Source: Nematopogon swammerdamellus (Eukaryota > Arthropoda > Insecta > Lepidoptera > Adelidae). From it: DNA of 64,000 bases. The number at the start of each line of letters is the position of its first letter. The stretch's first letter is position 1. The stretch is from positions 23,891,791-23,955,790 of the forward strand of contig OX336344.1 of NCBI GenBank assembly GCA_946902875.1, read 5' to 3'. The position numbers and the translations under genes are program-made. Shown here piece after piece: positions 45,283 through 57,067 of the stretch. The notes under the pieces are model-generated. The model was not told where the DNA came from. It did no database searches and saw only the letters and a program-made list of their open reading frames with translations.

Positions 45283-46483
45283 ATAGACTAAGAGCGGGCC
45301 GTATGCAACCCTACCTCATCGAGTAGCAAGATGTGACTTATCTAGGCTGTTGCATATTAAAAAGTTATATTTTATAGTACAGGGTTGCCTGGGCGTAACC
45401 TGGAGCATTTTGTACAGTGACCAAAAAAATGATCCTTTTTTTTGGTGGAATTTACCTCATCGAGTAGCAAGTAGGTACATAGCACATTCGATAGTGCTAA
45501 TCAAGAAGTGCCAAACTGCACAGGGTTGCCTCGCCCAAACCTGGCACTTTCGTGATTCAGCCTAATTTTAGGGTGGCCAAAAAAAGGAAAATTTACCTCA
45601 TCGGGTAGCAAAATGAAACTCGTGCCATTCGAAAGGTCCCATCATCCTATTATTAATTAATTTGGGTTGCCGGCCCTATACCTGGAGCTTTACTTATTCA
45701 CCCGAGTTTTATGTTCGAACGTAAAAACTGACTGATGCAAGAAAAACGTAGAAATGAGTCCAGAGGATAGTTTAAATGAGATTGTTTAGATGTAATAATA
45801 GATTATATGTATAAAGTTGGAGCTACACGACCTTGAACATTTTGTACGGTGAGCAAAAAAATAAGATAATGCAAAAAAACTACGAATATTTTTAAAAAGA
45901 CTGTACATCTATTAGATCTAATCAATTTCGATGTTTTTCCATTAAGCACATACTTTTTTTTAAATATGTTCACTTAACCTAACACTACACCCGCGTATCC
46001 CTTCTCCGACACTGTCTCACTCATTGCGAAACACAAAAAATTACCTTCTCGCAGCGGTGCTTGGGTCGTTTATACTTTTTGGAGAATGCATCCTATGCAT
46101 TCCTAGTACTACGGCAATTTTATTTTATTCGGTAAATTCACAGCAATAGCATACGTATATTAAAATGAGTATATAAAAGTGTTTACAGAAATCGCCGATG
46201 AATGAATTTACACACATACTTGAGTTATTTTATACAGTAATAGAAAAATACCAAAAATTTATGTATCTATGTCGATAGCAGATGGGTTTTCCCATGCATT
46301 CCAATGACGATAGTCGTCCGTGCATGCGGGAATTCCGATATGGGTTTCTGGTTCTGCGCCAACGAGATAGCAATAGAAAAACAGATACAGATAGTGAAGC
46401 CGACGCATCTCTTTTGTTTTCAGCTTACCATCACAACAGGCTTCAACACGATTTATTCGTCTTCACTTCAGTTCAGTCCTTTG

Positions 46484-46655
46484 TTTGAGAGTGAGATAAC
46501 GCAGGTGTCGGTTAGTGCGGTGTTTTCATTTTGCTGTTCAATCACTTCATATTTAATTCACACAACACAAATTGGTAAAAATAGCAACAAAATTTTGTAT
46601 ATTTCGCATAGAATTCACCGCACTAACTGACACCTGCGTTATCTCACTCTCAAAG
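46484..46655. repeat. Short inverted repeat inside fold-back 4
   Basis: The segment TTTGAGAGTGAGATAACGCA, GGTGTCGGTTAGTGCGGTG (46484-46522) is mirrored at 46617-46655 with one mismatch and a spacer of about 95 bp. It is a MITE-like hairpin lying immediately 5' of the LINE. Confidence 0.85.
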
Positions 46656-49310
46656 ACTTATATCTTCCCCACGTGGTGAGGATTTACGCGGGTGCATACA
46701 GATCCCCTAACCCCAGTGCGTCAAGAACAGAGGCATTTTATGAGCATCTTAGCAGTACGGCAGACAAACTCCTTTGCGAGTTCCCTACGGCGGAGTTAGT
46801 GATTCTGGGTGATTTCAATGTTAAACCTCCCCCATCACTGACCATGCCGACAGGGAAGCTTACAACTTGGCCATTGCACACGGTTTGACGCAGTTGGTGT
46901 CCGGAACTACTCGGATACCTGATAACCCGGCCCATCGACCTAGTTTGTTGGACCTTGTGCTGGCTACCGAGCCAAATGGTTGCAAGGTGAGGGTCGAAGC
47001 TATCCTCGGAAACTCTGACCATTGCCTTGTACGCTCAACTGTACCAACTGTACACTTCGCGGAAGCACGTGAATGTAGTACGCGAACATTATGGCACTAC
47101 CGGTCAGCACAATGGAATGACTTCCATTCCTTCCTGGAAGCATACCATTGGCACGACGTTTGCTTCTCTTCTCCAGACCCAACGCTGTGTGCCCAATCGG
47201 TCGTCGATGTGATCGCACAGGGTACGAATTTCTTCATACCTACCTCCACCGTTCCCATCGGCGGCCGCCATAAGCCTTGGTTTGATTGTCAATGTAGGCT
47301 GGCTATTGACACTAAAAACAAGGCTTATAGGAAATGGCTGCAGAATAGGTCTGTCGAGAACAGACGAGAGCTCAACGTCGCTGCTAGGCCCTGCAAACGA
47401 ACGCAAAACTTGGCCAAGTTCAGGCACGACCGTGGAATTGGCGCGAAACTTGCACGTAGCCCTTCGGGTAGCCGCGCCTTCTGGTCTCTCGCCAAATCCA
47501 TCGGTCGGAATTTCTACCGTCCTGCTACACCTCCGCTGGAATGTCCGAATGGCTCGCTCGCTATACTCGCGAAAGAAAGGGCGAATACCTTTGCACGCCT
47601 TTTCGCATCCAACTCAAACATGGACGACCTGGGCGCCAACCCGCCTTCATTACCCCATTACGGGCGTACGATGGCAAATATTAGGTTCCACCCCAGAGTC
47701 GTCTATAAAACGCTACGTGAGTTGGATATTTCGAAGAGTAGCGGGCCTGACGGTGGCGTCCCGGCGATCGTCTTGAAAAATTGTGCTCTGGAATTGCCCC
47801 CAATATTCAAACGCTCCTATTCCTCCGGTTCAATGCCTTCTTGCTGGAAGAGAGCTTCGGTCCAGCCGGTCCCCAAGAAGGGGGACCCAGCGAACCCATC
47901 GAACTATCACCCTATTGCGATAACCTCACTTTTGAGTAAAGTTATGGAGCGCATTGTCAACTCAGCGCTCCTGACGTATCTAGAAGACTCTAAACTCCTC
48001 GACAACAAGCAATACGGCTTCCGCAAGCAAAGGTCGAGATCTTCTAGCGTACGTCACGCATTTGTGGGCTGAAAGGCTCGATGGTTTTGGGGAATCGCTG
48101 GCGGCCGCTCTGGACATATCCAAAGCATTCGATCGCGTCTGGCACCGGGGACTCTTAAGCAAGCTTCCGGCCTTCGGTTTCCCTACAAAACTGTGCACTT
48201 GGATCTCCAGCTTTTTGAGTAGTCGGTCGATCTTTTTCACCCTAGATGGTGCCTGCTCGGCCGACTACTCAATCAATGCTGGTGTTACACAAGGATCCGT
48301 GCTGTCACCTACGCTGTTTTTATTGTTTATTAACGACATGCTCTCGCTCGGCGAAATACATTGTTATGCGGACGACAGCACGGTGCACGAAGGGTTCATC
48401 AAGAATTGGAAGGGTAGAGTAGCCTCAGCAGCAAACGCGAGAGGCGAAACTGTTGCTCGGGTTGACCAGGTTTTCGAAAAAGTATCCTCTTGAAGGAAGA
48501 AGAAATTGGTCAACTTCAATTGGTGCCTTCTCTACTAAGGCTGATCCGTTTCCTCTCCAAACCACTTTCCAGGGTAGCCAAGTCCCCAACGATGGTAGTC
48601 TGGGCGTCCTGGGTATGGATGTGTCCAAGAACGTTGGGTTTCGATCGTTGATAGAGTCCAAGGCGAAACTAGCGTTTCGAAAATTAGGAATCCTCTACCG
48701 ATGTCGGCGATTCTTCACGCCGGTTCAACTGCTTACACTCTACAAAGCACAAGTAAGACCGGTGATGGAATATTGCAGTCATCTTTGGGAGGGTTCCCCT
48801 GAGTACCTTCTTTAAGCCTTGGATTCTATTCAGCGACGAGCCATTCGTCTCATTGGTGACTCTGTACTCACAAAGGATCTTCAACCTCTAAAGCACAGAC
48901 GTATCGTTGGTTCATTGAGTCTGTTTTATCGGTACTACTATGGCCGCTGCTCTGACGAACTTGCTTCCCTTATCCCTCCTCCTCCTGTTCGCCTTCGCCA
49001 AACCCGCCATACTCTCGCGAAACACCATTTGTAGTCGACAGAAGAGTTCTTCGAACTACACGATTCTCTAAATCGTTCTTGTGCCGCACTGCCTTTGCAT
49101 TGATTTACCCCGCATTTTCCTGTGGAACGGGCTCCCAGAGAATTCCCCACTCCTACAATCAACGGATCTTCAAATCGCGGGTTAATAGTCTTTCCCCAGC
49201 AACATTAGTCCACCTCTAAACCGGTCTGGCACCTCCTCGGCGGTGAAATTGGCTGCGCCTGAGGCTTCGACCTCGGGCAGAGCTACCCAGTTCGGAAGCA
49301 ATAAAAAAAA
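46656..49310 (+). mobile_element. Broken Jockey-superfamily LINE: endonuclease and reverse transcriptase
   Basis: The plus strand encodes, in order, part of an APE-type endonuclease (VILGDFN near 46797; then, after a frameshift near 46860, LLDLVLATEP and GNSDHCLVRS, the SDH catalytic box). A linker follows, then RT motifs: SSGPDGGVPA (47730), SNYHPIAITSLLSKVMERI, ALDISKAFDRVWHRGLL (48110), GVTQGSVLSPTLF (48280) and CYADDSTVHEGF (48365). The end part has RKLGILYRCR and RPVMEYCSHLW, a TAA stop at about 48813, then RRAIRLIGDS to 49034. There are at least two frameshifts and one in-frame stop. ORF1 and the endonuclease start are missing. The tail AATAAAAAAAA ends at 49310. The catalytic YADD box is intact but the copy cannot be functional. 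Clade placement is by memory. Confidence 0.85.
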
Positions 49311-50377
49311 ACTAGGAATGTATAGGATGCATTCTCCAAAGCGACGCAAGCACCGCTGCGAGAAGCAAATTTTTTGTGTTTCGCACTGAGTGAGACAGTG
49401 TCGGAGAAGGGATACGCGGGTGTAGTGTTAGGTTAAGTGAACATATTTAAAAAAAATTATGTGCTTAATGGAAAAACATCGAAATTGATTAGATCTAATA
49501 GATGTACAGTCTTTTTAAAAATATTCGTAGTTTTTTTGCATTATCTTATTTTTTTGCTCACCGTACAAAATGTTCAAGGTCGTGTAGCTCCAAATTTATA
49601 CATATAATCGATTATTACATCTAAACAATCTCATTTAAACTATCCACTGGACTCATTTCTACGTTTTTCTTGCATCAGTCAGTTTTTACGTTCGAACATA
49701 AAACTCGGCTGAATAAGAAAAGCTCCAGGTATAGGGCCGGCAACCCAAATTAATTAATAATAGGATGATGGGACCTTACGAATGGCACGAGTTTCATTTT
49801 GCTACCCGATGAGGTAAATTTTCCTTTTTTTGGCCACCCTAAAATTAGGCTGAATCACGAAAGTGCCAGGTTTGGGCGAGGCAACCCTGTGCAGTTTGGC
49901 ACTTCTTGATTAGCACTATCGAATGTGCTATGTACCTACTTGCTACTCGATGAGGTAAATTCCACCAAAAAAAATGATCATTTTTTTGGTCACTGTACAA
50001 AATGCTCCAGGTTACGCCCAGGCAACCCTGTACTATAAAACATAACTTTTTAATATGCAACAGCCTAGATAAGTCACATCTTGCTACTCGATGAGGTAGG
50101 GTTGCATACGGCCCGCTCTTAGTCTATTATATCATAATTATTTTACAATGTAATTGACTTAACTTAACCTAATTTTTCCCATTTTTTATTCACTTGTGGA
50201 TTAATATTAGTATAGTATGCATTATTTGTATGTGATATCTATGTTCTATACGGTATATGGTGTTTGTATTTTATATATTCATAAAAATAAAACCGTGACT
50301 GCCCCACTGCTCAACTAGAATGACGTATTCCTCCTCCCTTCCGCTCGCACTACCCATACTTTTTTCGTTGTATTTTA

Positions 50378-50505
50378 TTCCTCATCACCCAAAGGTTGAC
50401 TGGAAGAAATTACTTGCAGTGATAAGTCCGCCTTTGCGCACTCATGTATTTCTTGTATCTTGTCTTGTACTGGCCTTCTTTCAATTGTGTGCAATAAAGA
50501 GTTTG
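50378..50505 (+). mobile_element. LINE 3' tail fragment, plus strand
   Basis: It contains CCTCATCACCCAAAGGTTGA, CAGTGATAAGTCCGCCTTTG and GTGCAATAAAGAG, the same tail as at 8338-8480 (inverted). Confidence 0.65.
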
Positions 50506-51640
50506 TATTCTATTGAATATGTTTGTCTCCTGATCCGCAAGCAGCGGCATACATTGCACAGCGCGGAGGGGCGGCGGCAGTTGAGCGGTTGGCGGCGCGC
50601 GCCGTCGCGCCGCCCCGCGCCGCCGGGAGAAGGGCTATATTAATGCGGCACATTTGTTAACATTCATTCGATAATGCGGTTTCCGCTTGCGATGCATTTT
50701 TATTAATTTATGCACGAAATTTTATTAAAATGGCCGACGCAGCTGGGATTGCTCCGCTCGCCCCGTCCCGCGCCGCACCGCACCCGCCGCCCCCGCCTCC
50801 CCCGCAGCCGCCCCGTGACCGGGGGGGGGGGGGGGGGGGGCACACCCGGCGGCGGCGGCGGCGGCCCTCGCTTCACTTGCGCGGTACGGTTCAATAACCT
50901 TTATCTTTCTGCCAACGTGTAAATAGTTAAAAAATGCGGTCAAGTGCCAGTCGAACTCGCGTGGAGAGGGTTCCGTACACGAAGCTCAGTCCGTGGTTCC
51001 GTACCGTATAGGTTTTCATGTAAACTATAAGAGAGGCCCTATGTTCCCTTTTTTTTTTAATTTTAGTCTCAGTAGTTTTGGAGATAAGTTTATTTTCTTT
51101 TATATTCTTTTAAATTATTCATTTTAAAATTATAAAGAGTTAAATTAAAAATTTTACATATTTCCGCTTATTCAATGAAAGGTGTCGGGGGACGCCTTTA
51201 ATAACATAATAAAATGTATGATGCGACCGCTCACAACTACAAAATCTTGAGTCTAAAAAGACCAGCGTACAGCGGCGAATGTGATTGCATGACCTTGTGT
51301 TCACAGGCGTCTGTGCGGAGCTGGTGAGTACCTAGCATTGCATGTACCTGGACGCTGAACTCGCGCCCCGAGCCGTTCCACTCGACACTCACTAAGACTA
51401 ACTGCAGAGAACTCTGTTCTCAACCGAATAGGCAGGACTTACAATAGCGATATTTATCTATTCAAAATAAAAACAAAATTGTAAAATGAAAATCAATAAA
51501 GCGATTGCAGACATTCCGTATATATTGTAAATGTATATAAATAATATTTACATACATATTATGTACACAAACACCTTTACACACCCTTCCTCTACCTTGC
51601 TCGCACTTGCCCACACACAACCTTCATTCGTGATGATTAG
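50506..51640. other. No recognised gene; GC-rich islets
   Basis: GC-rich patches lie at 50555-50640 and 50755-50885. A short repeat at 50935-50985 (CCAGTCGAACTCGCGTGGAG) matches that at 20310-20360. The rest is AT-rich. Confidence 0.35.
50821..50840. repeat. Poly-G run, 20 bases
   Basis: Twenty consecutive G inside a GC-rich islet, followed by GGCGGC repeats. Confidence 0.9.
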
Positions 51641-51653
51641 AAGTTGAGAGTGC

Positions 51654-51679
51654 GGGGGGGGGGGGGGGGGGGGGGGGGG
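51654..51679. repeat. Poly-G run, 26 bases
   Basis: Twenty-six consecutive G in otherwise ordinary sequence. Length may be unreliable because such runs are hard to sequence. Confidence 0.9.
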
Positions 51680-51759
51680 AGCGCTATTACCACTGCGGCC
51701 TAGATAGATCTCTTGTGGCACATACGTTACACACACCTAACCTAACAGACATACACTCA

Positions 51760-52010
51760 CGTCTTCTTCTCTATCTCTACTTCATACGATGGGAACGTCT
51801 GTCTGTATGTATGTATGTATGTTTGAAGTAACCTATTATCCGGAACTACTGAACAGATTTTGATGCGGTTTGCACCAAATCGAATGGTAGTAATAGATGG
51901 TGTTAGCAGTTCTGTTGTGTTGCGTGGGAGTATTAGTATCATATGCAGTTGCAGACGGGGAATAACCAAATTTCAATTAATTTTGTTTGTCCCCGTCTGC
52001 AATACCTTAT
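51760..52010. repeat. Interspersed repeat, plus copy
   Basis: It contains GGGAACGTCTGTCTGTATGT, GAACTACTGAACAGATTTTG and ATGCGGTTTGCACC. A partial inverted copy is at 57915-58020 (GGTGCAAACCGCATC, then CAGACGTTCCC). Confidence 0.65.
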
Positions 52011-52179
52011 ATATAACTATAACATTCAAGATATCTTTATTTTATAGTACATTTTATGAACCAAAGAACATTGCATGGTGCATTATATAGTCCTGAAACA
52101 AAATTCTGTAGATTATAGAGCTTGTTTTTATCATTTCAGTTAAGTTTTTTTGTTTTTTTTTAATAATTTGTTTTATTAA

Positions 52180-52440
52180 CCGACTTCAAAAAAGGAGGAG
52201 GTTCTATGTTCGGCTGTATGTATTTTTTTTTATGTATGTTCAGCAATATCTTCCCCAATGAGAAAAAATATGTTTTTTATTTGACAAAGAAAAATTAAAT
52301 TAAACAGAAATGTAACAACTTAAATTAAATAAAAATATTCCTCCCCCATTGTGAACCGATTTCGATGATTCTTTTTGTGTTCGGTTCAGTCTAGCTCCAA
52401 GGTGGTCCCATTTTTTTTGGTCAAGATCGGATTGGAAAGC
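52180..52440. repeat. Interspersed repeat of the CCGACTTCAAAAAAGGAGGA type
   Basis: It starts CCGACTTCAAAAAAGGAGGA, contains GAACCGATTTCGATGATTCT and ends near CAAGGTGGTCCCATTTTTTT. I recall this string as very common in lepidopteran genomes. Confidence 0.6.
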
Positions 52441-52507
52441 GAGGCGGAATCGCGAGGCCGAAGGCCGAGCGATTCCGCCGAGTACATTAATAGCAAATAA
52501 AAATTAC

Positions 52508-52700
52508 TAAAAAAACTGTGAAATAAAAAACTATTTAAAAAAATATAAAAACCGCCTTCAAAAATGTATGAAATAAAAAAATAAAAATCGAACCCTAGCA
52601 CCTTCAACTCTAGGGTTCGATTTATATTTTTTTATTTCATACATTTTTGAAGGCGGTTTTTATATTTTTTTTAATAGTTTTTTATTTCACAGTTTTTTTC
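52508..52700. repeat. Near-perfect palindrome with ~90-bp arms
   Basis: The left arm runs from AAAAAAACTGTGAAATAAAA through CCGCCTTCAAAAATGTATGA to ATCGAACCCTAG. The right arm is the inverse from CTAGGGTTCGAT to CACAGTTTTTTT. The spacer is only about 11 bp (CACCTTCAACT) near 52600. It is AT-rich and could be a MITE or a source of hairpin RNA. Confidence 0.88.
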
Positions 52701-52794
52701 AATATTTTTAGTTTTCGTTTCCGCGTGCTCCCGCATCTGTTCCAGTCATATTGAGCGAGAGGACGGGGATTCGAGTTCTCGGAAAGTTATAACC

Positions 52795-53013
52795 TCGAAT
52801 ACTAAACCATCTCGAAGAAAGTAACTAAAAGCGAGGCCGAAGGCCGAGCTACGTTCAGGTAAACAATGAACCTTCTCGAAGAAAGTAAGTCACTAAGGCG
52901 AGGCCGAAGGGCGAGCTCATTCGCTTAAACGATATTAAGGATATATAAGAGCGAGGCCCGAGGGCGAGAGAAGATTTATCGTTTACCATAACGCAGCTCG
53001 GCCTTCAGCTTAT
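52795..53013. repeat. Fold-back family 2 fragment
   Basis: Two direct units with GCGAGGCCGAAGGCCGAGCT-type cores, then one inverted CAGCTCGGCCTTCAGCT. A core also occurs at 52452-52475. No element ends are present. Confidence 0.7.
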
Positions 53014-53029
53014 TTAAATCAGTCTACTA

Positions 53030-53260
53030 CGCTTTATGTTATTCACTATATACCTGGATAAAATACTGCATTGTATCCCGGTATGGGGAGATGCTGCCCA
53101 ATGTCATTTGCTCGTGCTAGAGCGAGCTCACAGAGCGGTTCTGAGGGTGATGCATGGTAAACCCTTCCGATACCCCACAGAGGCGCTCTATACGGAATGT
53201 GAGCTATTTAGACATACGGCAGTGTGTCAGCCAAGTTCACAAAGCAAAAGTGCGACACAC
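53030..53260 (+). pseudogene. LINE fragment: region after the reverse transcriptase
   Basis: The plus frame reads CIPVWGDAAQCHLLVLERAH, then RAVLRVMHGKPFRYPTEALY. This resembles the ISVWG...L..LERAQRAVLKVM...FRYPT segment of insect LINEs. The similarity stops near 53230. It is a short isolated remnant. Confidence 0.7.
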
Positions 53261-55577
53261 CGGCCGAGGGACACACGAACCATCTCGGGCCACTTTCGAC
53301 CCCCCATAACTTGAAATCTAATTGACCTACACACTTGAAATTTTGCGTGTCTAGTAAGACCCTCTTCTAATTACCAAATCTGATTCTGACGCCTTGTGCA
53401 ACTCGGACAGACTCAACCAACTGACAGTCGCAGAGAGCGAGAGGACCCCCGGGCCATCCTCCCAGGAAAACATGTGGTCTCCCATGGTCACCAGCCCCAC
53501 AATACTCTCTGACAGGAATTTTTGCGTGTTGATAGGGCAGCCAGCACCCTGGTTGGTGAGGACCGTGTGCCGGGCCCCTGTACTACCACGCAGGCAGGCC
53601 GCGGTCACCTGTTTCCACCGGCTCTCCGTGACCCCTGCCTGCAGCTGTCAGTCGCTTAATAGGAGTCTGGAGTGCAAGCGACACTAGCATCTATAGCTCG
53701 GTTTTCGGAACTGTGCATGTCGAAAGAATGTTGGAATGCGGAAGATGCGCCCCCCGCACCCCACTGCAACCCAAAATGGCCTATGCCAGTACGGTTTGCA
53801 ACGTCGACTAGTAAACACGTGCGCTGTCGCTTTTTCTGCATCTACACTTTATTGTTTTGTGTTTTGGTTAGTTATTTTGTTTTTTCTTTGAGTAAACATT
53901 TATTACCATTCGAAATTATTGACATTATTTTCAGAGTGTGTGGATGAGTGGCATCGAAGAAATTGAAGAAAATTGACTTGGTCCAAGTATTATCCTGGTA
54001 TCAAAATAATTATAAGTATTAACAGGAAAATATGAGTGACGCTATTTATGAATGTATGTATGTATGTATTAACCAAAGATAAAATACCATGATTTGCAGT
54101 AGATTGAAAGTAAAAATGTTATACCTACTAAATGTTTACTTGATAGCCATAAATTAAATAATATCGGTGACACATTCATTACATGGCCATAAATCTTAGA
54201 CCTTTCCAAGAATATAATGTTTTAATGCAAACTCTACCGTAGTTCTATGATCATAAGGATTATTATTGGTTACTGATGGATATTTACAATGTAAATTTCA
54301 TTTTTATTTTAAGATACTCGTCTGAAGTTTTTTCTGTTGAAGCGTCACCAACAAAAGTTTACAGTTTTATGATGTTAAAATATCTTCGAGTTCCATACAT
54401 TTGCTTTGTGATGATGTGTTGTATGTAATGTGTTTACCAACCTTACCACCAGTCAAATTTGTTGCATTCCATGCATTCTTTCGAAGTGCACCGTTCCGAA
54501 AATCGGGCTATACAACCCAGGACACCCCCGACACACTCAAGTCCACCGACCGGCTAGTCGCAGGCTGACCTCCAAGTGCAAAGAAATGCTCTCATCAAAG
54601 ATTTAAAGACGGATAGATTAAATTTATTTTTTTCTATCCACAGGGCATTAGGTGAGCCCCTTACGGAAAAATGCAGAGTGCTCACTAAATTTTTCCAAGC
54701 ATCTCTAGGCCTGTGACGGTTTGGTAATTATGAATATATCAGATAATTTCCAACCTTCACGATTTGCGCGTTTGCTTCGACATCGTAGGGATGGCAGGTA
54801 CATAGTCAGGGTAGAGCGAGGGGTAGGTAGGAGGTAAAGGGGAAGCTGTCGAGAGGGGGGGGGCGTTTCAGGCCTCAGAGGCTAGAGATTGTTTAGCAGT
54901 TACGATGGGGCTGGCATAGTCGACAGTCGGCTAAAGCCCTATTTCATAAAGTAGAAAAAAAAAAAGTGCAGCAGAGCCACATCTGGAGTTTTTCGCCTGC
55001 GACCTGTGGTATCAACCCGGACGACATAGTGGAGGACCTGTCTACCACATAGTGACATAGTGAAGCTGACAATAGATCCTGTTTAGGCGCAGAATGATCG
55101 CCTGGCGTCCGACATTCCTCAGCTGTTGCGACTCTAGGACGGTGGTAATGCCAAAGGCATCGTCGCAACATTTGAAAGTTTTTATCCACCTACTTTAATC
55201 TTTGAGTTTGAGATCAGTTTAGTCAAGTATTTCATTGACAAAGAACTAGTTCAATTAGATAAATTTGAATAGGAGAAAATTTGCCAAGTCGCACCATTGA
55301 GTAGCAAAGAACATAAGAAATTTTCTTTTAAAGCAACTGAAGAACGTTATGCATAACAGGAGCTATGATTTAAGGAACTTCGAAGGACTTGGTATCCAGT
55401 TTGATCTCACTTCTTTTATTAGCGAAGCCATTATCCGAGTGCTTATCTTGCAAGTTTTTTTTGTTGCGATCTTGGTTTTTTTCCCATTTTTGTTTTTGGT
55501 GGGATTGAATATACGGCAAGTGTACATAAATTCCTTACTAGCCAAATTTCATCAATATCCAAGAGATAAAGCATCTA
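53261..55577. other. No recognised gene
   Basis: Small ORFs at 53351-53608 (minus), 53394-53687 (plus), 54944-55189 (minus) and 55349-55639 (plus) have no domain that I recognise. The first two may be decayed retroelement gag-like sequence, without firm evidence. A (GTAT)n tract lies near 54053-54068. Confidence 0.35.
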
Positions 55578-56044
55578 AAGCATCTTATTCACCATCCATC
55601 TTGCTGTACGTCCTGCCAAGGTCGCCGTGCTGGACGTAGCATACACACCATCGTGCGCGCATCCAGCGTGCTAGTTTCAGTTGAACGAGCGAGAGAGACA
55701 GCACGTCTGGTGTTTTGTTGTCTATAAAACGTCAAAAAATGGGAATTTGCTGTACAGCAAGCCTACACACGATCCAGCACGCATGATGCACGACCGTCCT
55801 GCCTGACGTACGTCTCATATAAATTACTCTATGGTCCGGGATATTCATTATCCATCGGTGACGTACGTCACGCGTAGAGAGTGGTGGGGGACCGTTGCTG
55901 GATGAAAAATGCGTCCAGCGGGTCCAGCAAGCAATTAATAATAATTACCGGCGTACGTCGAGTCTATTCATTGTCGTTTTTCATCGTGCATGGTGCGTGG
56001 CCTTCGCAGGACGTACAGCAAGATGGATGGTGAATAAGATGCTT
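55578..56044. mobile_element. MITE-like element, 467 bp
   Basis: The left end AAGCATCTTATTCACCATCC, ATCTTGCTGTACGTCCTGC at 55578 is the inverse of the right end finishing GAATAAGATGCTT at 56044. About 43 bp match with one or two differences. The interior is rich in GTACGT/ACGTAC and CCAGC motifs. No clear target duplication is seen, and there is no coding capacity. Confidence 0.82.
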
Positions 56045-57067
56045 AAGTTACAGTACGTTACGCACCGATTCTACCTACAGCAAGCAAGTAAGCTGTGTGT
56101 GGTGCCGCTTGCTGACACATTTGCACAAAGAGCCCACTCCTTCCTTGTCCCCTTTGTGGTGAACAAACTGGATCATTCTACCAGGGATATAATTAGTGGA
56201 TAATATTCAAAAAATCTATTCACCAGTGGCTGTTTGGGCTTGGTCGTTTAAAAACTGCTGAAGTGTTGAAAATTGTGTCCTGATGCGTTCATGTTTGCCG
56301 CACAGACATTCAGCCACACATAGGGTGCGCGTAGGGTACGTAACGTACACTCACACTAATACACACAAATATAACGTAAAGAAAGATAATAAATAAACAT
56401 CGACATTTAACTGCCCCCTATAATACGGCGAGGACAGGCATAGAGACGTCATAGAGAAGTATGGATTTGTAGCTAGCCTGTTCTTTCATGAATAATGACA
56501 CATAAGTTAGAAGAGATTGGTATGATATTCGAATTTTAAGAAATAATTTACTATGACCTCATCCACGCCGCCTAATATAGGCGGCTGGCACAAGCGACGG
56601 TGAAAATGGCGCCGCCTATATTAGGCGTCTGGCACTTGAACGGTAATAATGTTAAGAGTTGTATTGCAAATAAACAAATAATAATTTAGAATTTGAGTAT
56701 ATCTATCTAGGTGGCAGTGATAATAGGGCTCCGGGCCCCAACTCTCAAATTCAAATCATCTTCTTTATCGAACCGGATTGTAAAATCAAAACAGGACAAA
56801 TTCAAGCGTAGCGTATTACCATAAGAATGATGAATAAAAAGTAAAGAATAAAGTGTCTCTCCTGATATTCTTACTAATCGATTGACACCTCAATCATCAA
56901 AATCCATCCCACCTTTTTGGTTCTAGATGGGAGGGTGTTTTTGAAGTGTTTGCCATAAAAGCCGGGGTAATTAAGTATAATTAAAGGAAACTATATAGGT
57001 ATTTTTGAAATTACCCCTAACAAGCATTGTCAATTTCACATATTTTAATTTTAATAATTTTAAATTT
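56045..57067. other. No recognised gene; paired palindromes at 56567-56636
   Basis: Two near-identical palindromic motifs, GCCGCCTAATATAGGCGGC and GCCGCCTATATTAGGCGTC, each followed by TGGCAC, are 44 bp apart. The rest is AT-rich sequence. Confidence 0.45.

Larger units (their letters stand above)
45283..50127. mobile_element. Fold-back family 4: ~820-bp inverted arms enclosing a LINE
   Basis: The left arm (45283-46108) starts ATAGACTAAGAGCGGGCC. The right arm (49311-50127) is its inverse, ending GGCCCGCTCTTAGTCTAT. Even short ORFs are mirrored almost residue for residue (45350-45565 plus; 50060-49845 minus). Within each arm a degenerate unit around CCTCATCGAGTAGCAAG recurs at roughly 140-bp spacing. 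Flanking TA dinucleotides could be a TA duplication, but the exact ends are ambiguous. The interior holds a small hairpin and a 5'-truncated LINE whose A-rich tail ends exactly at the right arm. Confidence 0.88.

Noticed and set aside
45350..45565. 71-residue ORF conserved in both arms (also 49845-50060)
   Set aside because: Similarity is due to the inverted arms being copies; no sign of coding constraint.
55349..55639. Small membrane protein (hydrophobic stretch)
   Set aside because: Its end overlaps a MITE terminus and there is no homology or start context.
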